From the NCBI GenBank assembly GCA_028752905.1, contig JAQNBH010000013.1, forward strand, positions 24,341,168-24,405,167: 64,000 nt of DNA, read 5' to 3'. Source of the DNA: Cladorhizidae sp. MBARI D1340-BT2. Lineage: Eukaryota > Porifera > Demospongiae > Poecilosclerida > Cladorhizidae. A program made the translations under genes and the position numbers. Below, in pieces: positions 11,068-22,900 of this stretch (position 1 is its first letter; the number at the start of each line of letters is the position of its first letter). The notes beneath the pieces are model-generated. The model worked only from the letters and a program-made list of their open reading frames with translations. It did no database searches and had not been told where the DNA came from.

Positions 11068-11228
11068 CACTAAGGAAGTAGCTGAAGAGGTTATTATCGA
11101 TTCTACCAATGATCCATCAGTATCTGAACTAGAAGATTCGAGAGTTGAAGATGAGAATTAGGTAGGCCGATCAGAAACCTTACAATTCCAGGTTGTTCAT
11201 CTCAGTGCTGTGGTAATGAAGAAAAAAC

Positions 11229-12810
11229 GGATCAATCCCAATATAAGCCCCCAAGGTACGAAAAAATCATGCGCGTTTTTAATTACGCGAGCGGTACAAA
11301 AGTTCATAAACAACTACTTTTGAGCGCCAAAAAAGGTGTCGATGAACAACTTATAATTTCATTTTTTTAAATATAGTTTTTACCATGATATTTATTCTTA
11401 TTATTTAAAATATTTATTTAATTATTTTAAATGGTATTGTATAGTTATTTATTTAAAATTGGTATTGTGCAGTTATAGAACGGCTGATGTTCTTGTACGC
11501 CTCCTCCGTTGTCCGTCCTTTATGCTCCCTCCACATCGGATGGTAGCTGGTGACGATGGACACCCTTCATCGATTTCATCTTTATCTTTGCCTATAAAGA
11601 ATATTCAAGTTATGTATTATTAAATACCAGTTATATATATATATTTACCCTATTCCAATACAATTCTATGTGCTGAGTGTGCACCCCCGTTGTATGGTTG
11701 ACAAATTCAATCGAGTGGTTGACTGTAGCATGGCTAGCCACACCAGGCACAGCTGCCACCCTCCTGTATGCGGCCCACTGGTCAGAGTTCCTTGTGCAAC
11801 ATGCACTTGTATTATTGGCAGGAGTGTTGCTGCATCCCGTTGGGCCACATTCTGCATGAAACCTTGGAAAATGTTGCAATAATAATTGACTATCGTGGCA
11901 AACACAAGTGGTCATGATTACCAAGAGCTGGTGTGTGGTTAGTATCCACCATCCCAAACACCCAAACTTCTTGTGCTGGAGGGCGTCCTCTGTGATGCTA
12001 TTCATTGACAAAGAACAAACGTTTATCTCTTGTTCAATATGATATACGACTGCCTTGAAATACCTTTGGTTTATGTGTGAACTCGGACTCATCGATTTGC
12101 ACAACCATGCCAGACCACCTAACACGTCATAGGTTGTGCACACAGCTCTGTGGAGCATACCTCCCACAGCCACTGGTATACATTGACTGCAGTATCTTTG
12201 TTACAACCGCACTCACATGCAGCATCTGTTACCCGGTTATTCCCTGGACCACCAATAAATAAGGATGATCCAGCTTCGCAGCGGTAGAGAAAAAACTCCC
12301 TCCCTGTTAATATAATAGTCAATGCACAACTGCATTCAATCTGTATGCCATGGCGAATTGATTTAGTATATTTGCATGTTGGACATGCCCAAGTCCAACC
12401 ATCCTTCAATGAAGCCTTTCTTCTCATAGTCATATTTATACTACTGCATCTAATACACATGTATAACATCAGTGAATCACCAAATCCCCAATTATGCCTG
12501 TTCCAACTATCTGTTTTACCTTCCACATGTGTCAATAAACCCTGGGTCTTCAGATAATCTATAACCTCCTCATTTGTGCCAAAAGCAGCAGAAGCAATGC
12601 ATCTTAATTTTCCTGAAGCAGCCATGGACAGTTCACCAGCAAAATTGTGGAAACTTGGACAGAAAATGTGCAGTTCACCTACGTGCGCACAGTAAGAACG
12701 TGCACAGTTCAGTGAGTTTATAAGTTTCATTAACCCTTTTTGTACCGCTCGCGTAATTAAAAACGCGCACGATTTTTTCGACCCTTGGGGGCTTATATTG
12801 GGATTGATCC
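11229..12810 (-). mobile_element. Merlin-type DNA transposon with about 73-bp inverted terminal repeats
   Basis: The ends are near-perfect inverted repeats: 11229-11301 and 12738-12810 differ at only about three positions. They begin GGATCAATCCCAATATAAG and include a GTTTTTAATTACGCGAGCGG segment. The interior encodes an ISXO2-like transposase on the minus strand. Length (1.58 kb) fits an autonomous Merlin. Target duplication is not clear from the flanks. Confidence 0.85.
11636..12625 (-). pseudogene. Merlin (ISXO2-like, DDE) transposase, frameshifted
   Basis: The start at 12625 gives MAASGKLRC. Zinc-ribbon-like cysteines follow (MCIRCSS and W-T-W-A-C-P-T-C-K-Y), then SIRHG, the usual ISXO2-family link. 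A helix-turn-helix part reads VTDAACECGCNKDTAVNVYQ. In another frame near 12100-12080 the minus strand reads V-V-Q-I-D-E-S-E-F, holding the first catalytic aspartate. Later frames give RDAATLLPIIQVHVAQGT, DQWAAYRRVAAVPGVA, the HATVNHSIEFVNH-like stretch, TTGVHTQHIE and a final Y-W-N-R-V. All hallmark blocks are present but spread over three frames, so the copy is dead through a few indels. Confidence 0.85.
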
Positions 12811-14830
12811 GGGGAAAAATTTCAGCCTACAGATAAGCCTTCACTAAGCCTTCACTACAGTTGTTAAGTGCCAAAAATCGAAATTCAGTCAAGTTGGTAT
12901 AAGCAGTATATCCATGGCTAAGTGTATATATGCATCCAAAGAAAAGTGTTGTTTTGCCTATACTGTCGATATCCTGTCAAAGACAATTGGCTCACATTTA
13001 ACAAAATGGGGGGAAATACTTTCACTGAAAAAGGATTTCAAAATTGGAAGAAAGCTATTGAGAAGTTCACAAGTCATGAAGGTTCTCTATCACACAAGGA
13101 AGCAAAGGTGAAATGGATGACGAAAGGAAGTACTACACTTGGGAATCAGTTAAGTTCACAAACGTTGCAAGTTCAACAGACAAGAAGATCAGGTCGTCTG
13201 TGTCAATTGAGGGCAGTACAATATCTTGCTCGCCAGGGAATTGCATTTCAAGACCACACTGAGCTAGAAAGTAACCTTGCAGCAACTGCTTACATGGAGC
13301 CATGAAGTTGAGGAACTTAAAATCTAGGTCAAGTCTAATAAGTTCACTTACCATCAAACGGTAAATGAGATATTTCAATTATGGGTCAGATTTTATTGCG
13401 TACTCAAAATACGAGGAAATAATCCTGCATGGTTCTCAGTAATTGCAACTGATGTATGTAATAGTGCACAGCTGAACCTGTCGATTGAGTACCAAATACA
13501 AGAGCATAAACTTTATTCAGTGATCAAAGACCTCCTTACAAGATGCAATCTTCCATTTAGTTTATGTCGTGGACAAGGTATGAATGACGGTGCATCAAAC
13601 ATGCAGGGAAAGAGATCAGATGTAGCAGCCAGATTTCTGAGTGAGAATCCACCAGCCATTCCTCTACCCCATTCATTGAATCTGTGTCATCAGGGAATTG
13701 GAAAAAATGTAGTATGTAACAGGGATGCTATAGAAATAGTGAAGGAAGTTGGTAAACTATTCTGTACTCTCCAAAGTGACTTCATCTCTTCTCTTCAACA
13801 ACCATCTGACAGTGGAGTGAGCCTAAAGTTGTTGTGCCCAACAAGATGGACAGCTCAAACAGTAGCAATCGATGCTATACTCAAAGATTATAATGTTCTA
13901 CTGGAAGTTTTGGAAGAAATTCATGAGACCACCCCTGATGAGTACGGAACAAAAGCTTCAGGCTTGCTACATTAATTTTATTGGAGAAATTTTCAGGCTG
14001 AAGTTAAGTTATCTCTTATTTAGTGCAGCTGAACAATTATCACTTTGTCTCCAAAAGAAGAACATAGCCATTCAGGATGCTTTGTCAGAAGTTAGCAGCA
14101 AGGAACACTTCAAACGTTTAAGATCAGACGAGGAGTTCAATGGCTTCTACGACAACGCACTCAGATTTGCAGAAGAAAAGGGAATTGAGCAACCAGTGCT
14201 TCCTAGAAATAGAAGGCGGCCTCCAGCGATACGACACTGGAAGTGAACCTCACCATTTTTCTTCAGTGAAAGAGTATTACAGAAAAATGTATTATGAAGC
14301 CTGTGACCTGTTATCTGGTGAATTCCAACGTCAATTTGAAACCAAACAAATTCTATTTGTTGTATCAATTGAGCAAGCATTAATCAAGGCAGCAAACAAG
14401 GTGGATTTCCAAAGTCAATTGAAAAAAGTAGGAGAGTCATGCTTCAAAGATGATTTAGATGTGTCTGAGTTGAACATACAACTGCCACTTCTTCACGAGA
14501 TTATCAAGAAAGCCAAACCAGAGGTAACAAGTGTAACTTCAATACACACTATATGTGATGCTATGGATACCATTGAGGTTTCCAAGGAACTTTACCAGCT
14601 GTACACACAAGTTGCTTCGCCTGTATTTGACAATACCAATAACGTCTCCCATAGCCTCTCCCATAGCCGAAAGAGCGTTTTCAGCACTCAAGCAAATTCT
14701 AGCATATTTGATGACTGAACAGAGGCTTAACAATCTTATATTACTCTACGTTCATAAAAAACAAACTGATAATTTAGATTTGGTATCTGTAGCTAAGGAA
14801 TTTATAGCAAGATACTTTGGTAAATATTAG
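12811..14830 (+). pseudogene. hAT transposase (TTF zinc finger / DUF4371 / dimerisation type), frameshifted
   Basis: The TTF-type zinc finger begins near 12880 with SSWYKQYPWLSVY and continues F-C-L-Y-C-R-Y and GFQNWKKAIEKFTSHEGS. Further frames give LARQGIAF, then GQGMNDGASNMQGKRSDVAA, HSLNLC, LLCPTRWTAQTVAIDAIL, LLFSAAEQLSLCLQ and the C-terminal dimerisation block SPIAERAFSALKQI with VAKEFIARYFGKY at the end. This order is that of hAT transposases related to ZMYM1-like proteins. At least four frame changes occur, and about 100 codons of the catalytic region (13290-13520) are badly decayed. Confidence 0.85.
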
Positions 14831-15049
14831 CTGCAGTATATACAATTGTATTATGTATATATATTCTCGAGTATATTCTCAAGTACATGACAACTATTAT
14901 ACATAGTCCCCCCTTTATGAATGGTGAGCCCCCCCCCCACTTTTCATGTTCTGTCTCTGCCCCTGCTTTACACACTACCCAGTAAAATTGGTTGCTCTAT
15001 CTACTTTTTAAGTGGCGCACGGCTAAAACCCAAACGCTGTTCTACAGCT

Positions 15050-16985
15050 TCTCTGCCGTATTCTATTAATAGTACTGCTAGAGATGAAGTAATTTCCCTG
15101 GTGACTTTCCAGGAAATTGCCAAATGTTCTGAGAATGTGGTTACTGACCACAACTTAGCAATGACTCGGTGTCAAGGTTAGTGCTAATATAAAAGCAAAG
15201 TGTCTAGATACTGGCTTGACAATGTGCTTGACAATGTGTTTTAATGGAACTACTTAACACATCAATCTCAAACAAATGTTTGTCATTTTAGCTTAGGTGA
15301 CAGGTTCTTAGGTAGTTTGTTTAGCTTAGATGACTGTAAGATCTGACATAGTTCTGTAAGGTCTGAGGTAGTAATATAGCTTAGATGCCGCTCTGTAAGG
15401 ACAGAGGTAGTTGTTTAGCTTAGATGACTAAGTACTGAGGTAGTTTTTTAGTTTAGATGACTGTATGAACTGAGGTAATTGGATAACTTGATGACTGTAA
15501 GGAGTGAGGTAATTGTATTAGATGACAGACGGCTGAAAGGTCTGAAGTGTTTGTATTAGATGGCTAAAAGGACTGAGGGAGCTGCAGCCAGGTTTCATGT
15601 GCCAGTTATGGAATTTTGACGCTGCAACCCTAGTGGTCATCATTACTTATCAGATAGTGGTCATGCCCTTGTGTTGTTAGTCCTGAGTGTTATTGGAGTT
15701 CATTAGCTTGATTAGATCTTGGAGGTGATCAGACCAAATATTAGGGAATGCCTTTAATTGAGTGTTGGGGGGGGGAAATGTAACAGCATGGCACGAAAAG
15801 TCACCAGCCAAGACTCAGGCATATCATATGGGCTCCCGGGACACAAAAATACGGACAGTGAGTCATAGCAGGGAGGCTCTTCAGCACTTTAAAAAAAAAG
15901 ATTTACACATAACAGGAGTTCACACCAGACCATCGAGGGACACTGGCTGGTGATCAACAAGGTGGCATTTCCCTTCCATAGCAAGATTCCCAGGCCCTGA
16001 AGTGTTAAATTCGAGACCTTGAGGGGGGGGGAAGGCGCGTATAATGTCCAAGCACCAGAAGCCTGTACGCTGATCCCTCGGTTCTGCGCGTACCTTCTGC
16101 TATCGCTACCACCCTCTATATACTCCCGAGGCCAGACCGACGTCTACTGAACAGGGCGGATGGCAAACGAAATTCAAATTCGTGACAGCTAGCGGCTTGT
16201 CGTCTAAAGATGATGTAATTCTCAGGGGGATTCTCATTTGCAGGGGATATCTCGGGGTATTCCCAAATATGTGCAGTCGTTCTGTTGTGTTTCTTGGTGA
16301 CTTCTTACTAGAGTGTTGATTACTGAACAACAATGACTCAGTGTGAAGAAGAAGGTTAGTTCTTTTATAGCTAATGTTTAAGCACAATACAGATATAGGG
16401 TTAACAATGTTTTTTATCTTCAAAATGCCAGTCGTTAACAATGTTTTTTATCTTCAAAATGCCTGTCTCTTTGGCACCATCGTAGTGTTAATCTTAACGC
16501 ACTCAATCTCGTTTGTGAACCTGGTGGGAAGCGCACATGACAGTGTCCTATTTAGGCATGTGGATATACAATGGATTGTTTAGTGAGTCAAGTTGGGTAG
16601 CTGGCCATTGAAAGTTAGTTTTCTTGTAAAATACTGCCCTAGCTAGTTATTTGTAGTCCACAGAGACTTGTAGAGGAAACTGGTGGCCCCTTGAAAGTGA
16701 GAGATGTAGCAGATTGTGTAAGGTTGAGCTTAGATGACTGTAAGGACAGGTTAGCTTAGGTGACTACAGCCAGGTTTTCATGTGCCAGTTATCGAATTTA
16801 GACACTGCAATCCTAGTGGTTATCTTCATCCAGTGACCTTATCAGATGGTAGACATAACCTTTGTGTTGTTAGTCCTGAATCAGTGCTATTGGAGTTCAA
16901 TTAACTTGATAAGCACTTGCAGGTGATCAGCCCAAATATTAGCGAGTGCCTTTAATTGTGGGGTGCCTTTAATTGTGGGGGGAGG
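15050..16985 (+). repeat. Tandem segmental duplication, period about 1.17 kb
   Basis: Two anchors recur at the same offset. An ATGACTC(A/G)GTGT...GGTTAG segment lies at 15161 and 16333 (offset 1172). A block of about 200 bp beginning CAGCCAGGTTT and including TTGTGTTGTTAGTCCTGA and AAATATTAG lies at 15588 and 16764 (offset about 1176). The first copy also holds about ten degenerate units of GCTTAGATGACTGTAAGG-like sequence (15290-15560), of which only one or two remain in the second copy (16725-16760). Confidence 0.7.
15161..15176 (+). CDS. Possible alternative first exon (duplicate of the one at 16333)
   Basis: ATG ACT CGG TGT CAA G followed by GTTAGT would encode MTRCQ and leave phase 1, the same phase as the duplicate exon at 16333. 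It could therefore splice to the same downstream acceptor at 20513. No transcript evidence is available from sequence, and such a short exon can occur by chance. Confidence 0.25.
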
Positions 16986-19900
16986 CATAAAGAGAGTAAT
17001 TGTAGTTTTATTACACACCACAATAAACAATTAAGAACATGAAATCTCCCAATTAGGCTTCAAGCCTCGGGCAGACATGATGTGATTAAAGAAAAGAAGT
17101 GAATAGCACAGTCGAGCTTGAACCAAAACAACTTTAGCTGCTCGACTTGTCATGAAGATGGCTGCATGCTCGACTTGTCATGAAGATGGCTGCATGCATA
17201 GACTTGTGAAGATGGATACATGCTCGACTTGTCATGAAGATGGTTGCATGCTCGACTTGTCATGAAGATGGCTGCATGCTCGACTTGTCATGAAGATGTC
17301 TGCATGCTTGACTTGTCGTGAAGATGGCTGCATGCTTTACTTCTGATGAAGATGGCTGCATGCTCGACTTGTCGTGAAGATGGCTGCATTCTCGACTTGT
17401 CATGAAGATGGCTGCACGCTCGACTTGTCATGAAGATGGCTGCATGCTCGACTTGTCATGAAGATGGCTGCATGCTGGACTTGTCATGAAGATGGCTGCA
17501 AGCTCGACTTGTCATGAAGATGGCTGCATGCTGTACTTGTCGTGAAGATGGCTGCAAGCTCGACTTGTCATGAAGATGGCTGCATGCTCGACTTGTCATG
17601 AAGATGGCTGCATTCTCGACTTGTCATGAAGATGGTTGCATACTTGACTTGTACGAGAGTTAAGTCAGTGGCCTTGATAGTGAACTAAATCTACAATGAC
17701 TATATGCCCGACATTGCTAAGTTAGTGGCACTCGAGAGTGAGCTAAGTCTACGATTTACAAATGACAAGATTATCATACTTGATCGAAACATATATTCGA
17801 AGAACCCTTGCTGTGATTCTGTAGCTATGGAACTCTCTGTGATGATTTAGAATTTACAATCCAGCTTTGGAGCAAGACCTGAAGTCCTCCCAACTTTCTT
17901 CTTGAAAATAGCTTCTTTTGACATTTGACATTAGTTTTCATTTTTCACGAAGGAGTATCAGCTCTCTTCCAAGTCTTTCCCCCAAACAATGATGAGGTTT
18001 TGATCTGGAATGGTGCTTTAGGGAGACTTTAGAAGAAAATGACAAAAAAATTGCCCGAGTCTTTCGAAAGTCTTGTGATGGTGTTGATATCACAGTAAAG
18101 CAGCTGGATTGATTGTGGTTGAGACACGCAGCAGGAAGAAATCCTAATATGTGAAAAATTGTGTTCGTACTGTACGTATGTTATAGTCTAGGGATGAAAT
18201 GTTCATGATACACTCTCAAGAATTGGCGATGGGTGTAGGTGTCTAGTCATGTCCCCATTCCCCTTCCTGTGAGGAATAGGAAGTCTGGGTTTTGGGAGGG
18301 ATCCAATGGTTCAGCCTGCAGGTGGGATATGCAATACAGCCACGATAAGAGAGATTGGCTATGCCGGGCACCGTCCAGGGATGTCTCTAGTGTAACAAGG
18401 TTTCATGCAGGAGTTTTCGCTGTGCAGGAAATGTTGAGTGTGTCCCAAATTATTTGGTCTACCCACTTTTACAAAGGCCACAGTCTGTAAAATATTTTTT
18501 TAAAGGTTGATGGACTGGAAATGAATGATGTTCTCTTGGGAGAAATCTTGGGGAGATTATGTGCTGATGATCATTGGTTACTTGCCTGCGCCTGTACTGA
18601 TATCCCCACTTCTGTTGACATGCTGCCTAGCTATAGAATACTCCTAACCCTAGGTTTAGAATACACTAGCTCCTAGAATTCTAGAATACTCTTAGACCTG
18701 GCCCTAGCCTTATCCATTGCCCTAGCCCTAGAATACTCCTAGCCTTATCCATTGCCCTAGCCCTAGAATACTCCTAGCCTTATCCATTGCCCTAGCCCTA
18801 GAATACTCCCTGCCTTATCCATTGCCCTAGCCCTAGAATACTCTTAGCCTTAGCTGGCCTAAACCTAGCCTTAGCCGGCCTAAACCTAGCCTTAGCCCTA
18901 GAATACTCTGCTAGTCATGGCCCTAGCCTGGAATATCCCATGCTTAACCCTGGCCCTGACCTAATATCCCTACCCTTGCCCTAATTCCAGAGGTCCATGG
19001 TGTAGAGTTACCCTCGCTAGGCACATCCCAAGCCCCAAGTATTCTGGGGGAGGTGGTGGGAGGGGGGTGGGGAGGGTGACCTAGGAAAGGTTGTGTACTG
19101 GCTGTACATATGGTCAGCCTAGGAGTCTTGTAGGTCATGGTGCTCAACCTTTTCTCCTATCCTCACCCTTTACCACTACCTATGCAAGATAATATATATG
19201 CAGGGTAATGATTTCAAAAGCACACTTATCTGAGTCTGAGTATGCGTCAGTCAACTGAAAACTTACTAGAAGCCCTTCCTTCTGCAATGCTAGCCACCTC
19301 CACTGAAGTCCAGGCTACATTAAATGTATCGTATATTCTCTAATAGGCTACTATTTAGTTCCGTCCAATCTACCTGCGATTATATACTATTGGAATGGGC
19401 GGTTATAATTAGAAGGAAGGTTTCTATTGATTGCAGTTGTGAAGGAGTTCAAGTGCCTGTTTGGAGGAATGGTTATCGTCTGGAAAGTCAAATGGTACTG
19501 GTGTCTCGAATCCTGTAGTCTTGAGTTCTCAGTTTATAAGCCTAACGAGCGATTATTCTGGAGTGTGTTATTGCTATTTGCCTCCATAGCTACAATTTGA
19601 AGGGTGTTCAATTGAGACTGAGCACACAGTGACATTTGGAGTGAAGGTTACTAATGTAGGGGTGGGTTTCTAATGAAAATACGGAACTTCTTGTTGCATT
19701 TTGCGGGGGAATTCTTTTGCACATGTGCAAGACAAATATCTGCTGTTCGGCCAACGCTTTCTTTTGATTCTTCCCGCTCTGTGTCAAAGCAGAAGAGTAT
19801 GGCTAGACCTACTCGAAGAAAAAAGGGTTGTCCTTAATATCAAAGTAAGCTCAAGATACTAACATGAGGAGTGGGCTAGAGTGGCGACCAAATGCAAAGT

Positions 19901-22900
19901 TGGAAAGTCGTCCGTCCCACAGTTTTGTGAGTAGCAAAGACCTTCCCCAACTAGTTCAAGTTATTAAAACACCCTCTGGCCCCAATGTCTGGGGATAACT
20001 GACTTCCTTCTGTAGTCTATTCTTGTGCTGCTGAATATTACACACAAAGAAGGTGGGAGGGGTGTGTTTGTGTGTGTGTGTGGGGGGGGGGGGAGGGGGG
20101 GAGAATATTATGTTGTGTGTGTGTACAATGACTTAAATACTCACTCGATGTTTCAGCTAGATGCTCAAGGATCGTTAAAATCATTATATCTGCACTATGT
20201 CAACAGAGTTTGTTTTAGAGTTCTCTGCCTAACAGCATTGAGCACTATTTGTAGCCTTCATCAGCAAACTATACCTTCTAAGTAGTATATATATATATAT
20301 TTTTCAATCCTGGGTCAGATATTTGCCAAGCCAATCAGATTGTGGTTATTCTACTGACTCGTGCTTACTATATGCTGTCATATATTCCATCTTGCCATTT
20401 TTGAAATGGGGATGAAACGAATATAGGGAGTGCTACTAATGAATGTGTGTGTTAATTTGGGCTAATTGATAATAATATATGTGCTATTAATGTCACTGGT
20501 TTATCTTCCCAGAGAACTTGAACTACCAACAAATAGTTCAAGGAAATTTCAGAACTGAGCCAGTAGTGATCCCACACACTGAGGGAGGAGTCTGCAATGG
20601 CCAACCTATCGAACGTGAGTATCGTATGTTTGACACATGTATTCAGTAAGCCATAGCCTCACACAGGTGACCCTTTACCTCTTTTCATTGGGTATGCGGT
20701 GGCGGGGTAGGATCTGGCTAACTGCCGCAGAATTTTTTGTTTCGACATAGGAGAGTGTCAGAATGATGTGCCACACCCTCTCTCCTTTACCAAACAGGGA
20801 TTCGTACATGAGGTTGTATCGACATAGGAGAGTGTCAGAATGATGTGCCACACCCTCTCTCCTTTACCAAACAGGGATTCGTACATGAGGTTGTAGATTA
20901 CCATATTCGTGAGGAGTTTAGATAATGCAGTCCCCTCTTCTCCCTTATGGTGCCTTATAAACTTCACTCGCTCTGGAAGCTCCTCTACACCTATGCAGCC
21001 TGAGGTTGGGCTCTTTCTGTTCCATGTGAACCTTGAACCCTTCTCTGTGTTAATTAACTACTGAGGCAGCTGAAACCAGAAAATCATTCATTAGTCACAT
21101 GTGTTGATTGAAATGTTTATAACTTGGTCGTCCTTAGTCCCCTACTCGTTATGTTAGGTGGCTTATTTTACATGTGTTCCAATGATACACTCCGGGAGTA
21201 CTTTCAACCCACACCCTGCTACCCTGACCTCAGGTCTCGAAGGGAGTCCTCTATAAAATAAAAAAAGATAGCCAATTACTTTCTTCGGATTCCGCTCATT
21301 CTCCGCTCTGTATTATGCACGGATCGTATTTCACTTTGGACGTGTATAGGAATACATGTCAAATGATTTGTATGAAAGATGGCTCTCTACATATGTGCAC
21401 AGAGTTACTTTTTACCTGGGGAAGGGGGGGGGGGGAGACAAGAATTTGCTTGCTCCCCATGGAAACTGCCCCCCTCTCCCCCCCTGCCCCCAACTTGAAA
21501 ATTTAGCATTGTTTGCATGTGGTGAATAAATTAATAGCATGGTCAATGTGGGTTGCTAGGCAACTCATCTTGTCTTTCCCCCCAACCGCCCCCTCCCTTC
21601 TCCAAGAAGTGCTCGGTTGTAAGTGGTTTTGTGATATGTGTATGTTGCATAACTTGACAACCTGGTGGTTACTCTAGTCCATTCATGACTGGGAGATGAT
21701 GGTTGTTCCCCTTAAAAAAAATCAGCCCGAGCACAGTCTAATGTCCCCTTGGCCATGGGTGGGCATTTGCCGAATCAGGAGTGAGTTACTTCTCCAGTTA
21801 ATGCACAGTGTAGGCCTATTTTAATTTTAAGGGTGAGCAAGCCCTCAGAACTTGCTGACTATCACAACTGGCATCATGGAGCATCTTTTCCAGGCTTGGC
21901 TGCTGTTTCTGGGAGCCCCTCTGTAAAGCAAACTCTATGTATGGGTATCCATGGTTACCATGAACCACTCCAAATCCCTTTGCTTTTGAGAAATAGGTAA
22001 TCCTGGGTGTGGTTCTTTGCTGCCAGCATGGTGTAGCTGCGCATAGCTTCTGTTTGCTTGCCTCAATGGAGCTGATTCCTAAACCTAACTGCAACTGTTT
22101 TCAAGTTTGACCAGTTACAGGGTACGTAACCTGATATAGTGGGGGGCAAGGGGGGGGAGTGTCCTGCCCTCATATGGTAGTATACAAACTTGTAATATTA
22201 TCTTCTCAATCAATCTTCTCAAATCAAATTTTTGCTTTCCTAGATTTCCATGGCAACAGAAGTGCGTCTACCTCAGGAGGTCAGGAGGAACTGGATTCAC
22301 CCAATTCCTATACACTCATCTCAGGCATTCAGGAACAATGGGGTACGTACCAGACAGTTGTCCGTGACCCAACCAAGGTCAGGTGCCCCTGGTTATTCAG
22401 CACAATTTAGAACAATTGAATGGGCGTGGCCTAAGCTTCATGTGCTGTCCATGTTCCACGGGGAGGCTGGTTCACAATATGTCACGAGGGGGCCTCTGGC
22501 TCAGAGCTGTTCACAATATCTTCCTGGTCACATATTGCTTTGCTTCAAAACTGTTGAAATTGAACTTTCACCCCGATACAAAACTAATTAATGGACCCTC
22601 AATACCTAACTCACTTGTGGAGTACAGCCATATGGTGGGAAATTTGAAATTTTCACTGCCTCTGTCAACCTTTCCTCATTCATCTCTTCCTTAAAGGAGA
22701 AGCAATTATTATTTTGTGGTAACTCAAATAAAGCACACGAACACATGTTGACCGATGCATCGCAATCAGAACTAGAATAGAAATCGAGTCTATTCAAGCG
22801 AAGTATTTTTGCCACTTCTTAGAGGGTTTCCTGCAGATTGGGTGGCTCATAAGTTTCTTGAAGATATGGAACAGCAAGAAGCTCTTCAGGAAAAACTGCA

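Larger units (their letters stand above)
9888..14965 (+). mobile_element. Nested hAT transposon remnant, interrupted by a LINE and a Merlin element
   Basis: The clear hAT part is 12811-14965: transposase remnant followed by a right end GTCTCTGCCCCTG at 14965. Its reverse complement begins CAGGGGCAGAGAC, a typical hAT terminus. To the left, a short start frame at 9888 (MSAPKPKGGRESGKRK) is cut by a LINE. An acidic frame resumes at 11069-11159 (VAEEVIIDSTNDPSVSELED, then a stop). That these left pieces belong to the same hAT is an inference; no left inverted terminal repeat was found. Confidence 0.45.

Noticed and set aside
11666..11905. Overlapping frames on both strands taken as separate genes
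   Set aside because: They are frames of one frameshifted Merlin transposase; the opposite-strand ones are shadows.
21816..22094. Minus-strand 92-codon frame (GLGISSIEASKQKLCAATP)
   Set aside because: It looks protein-like but has no motif or start context I can name; possibly a transposon scrap, not enough to call.
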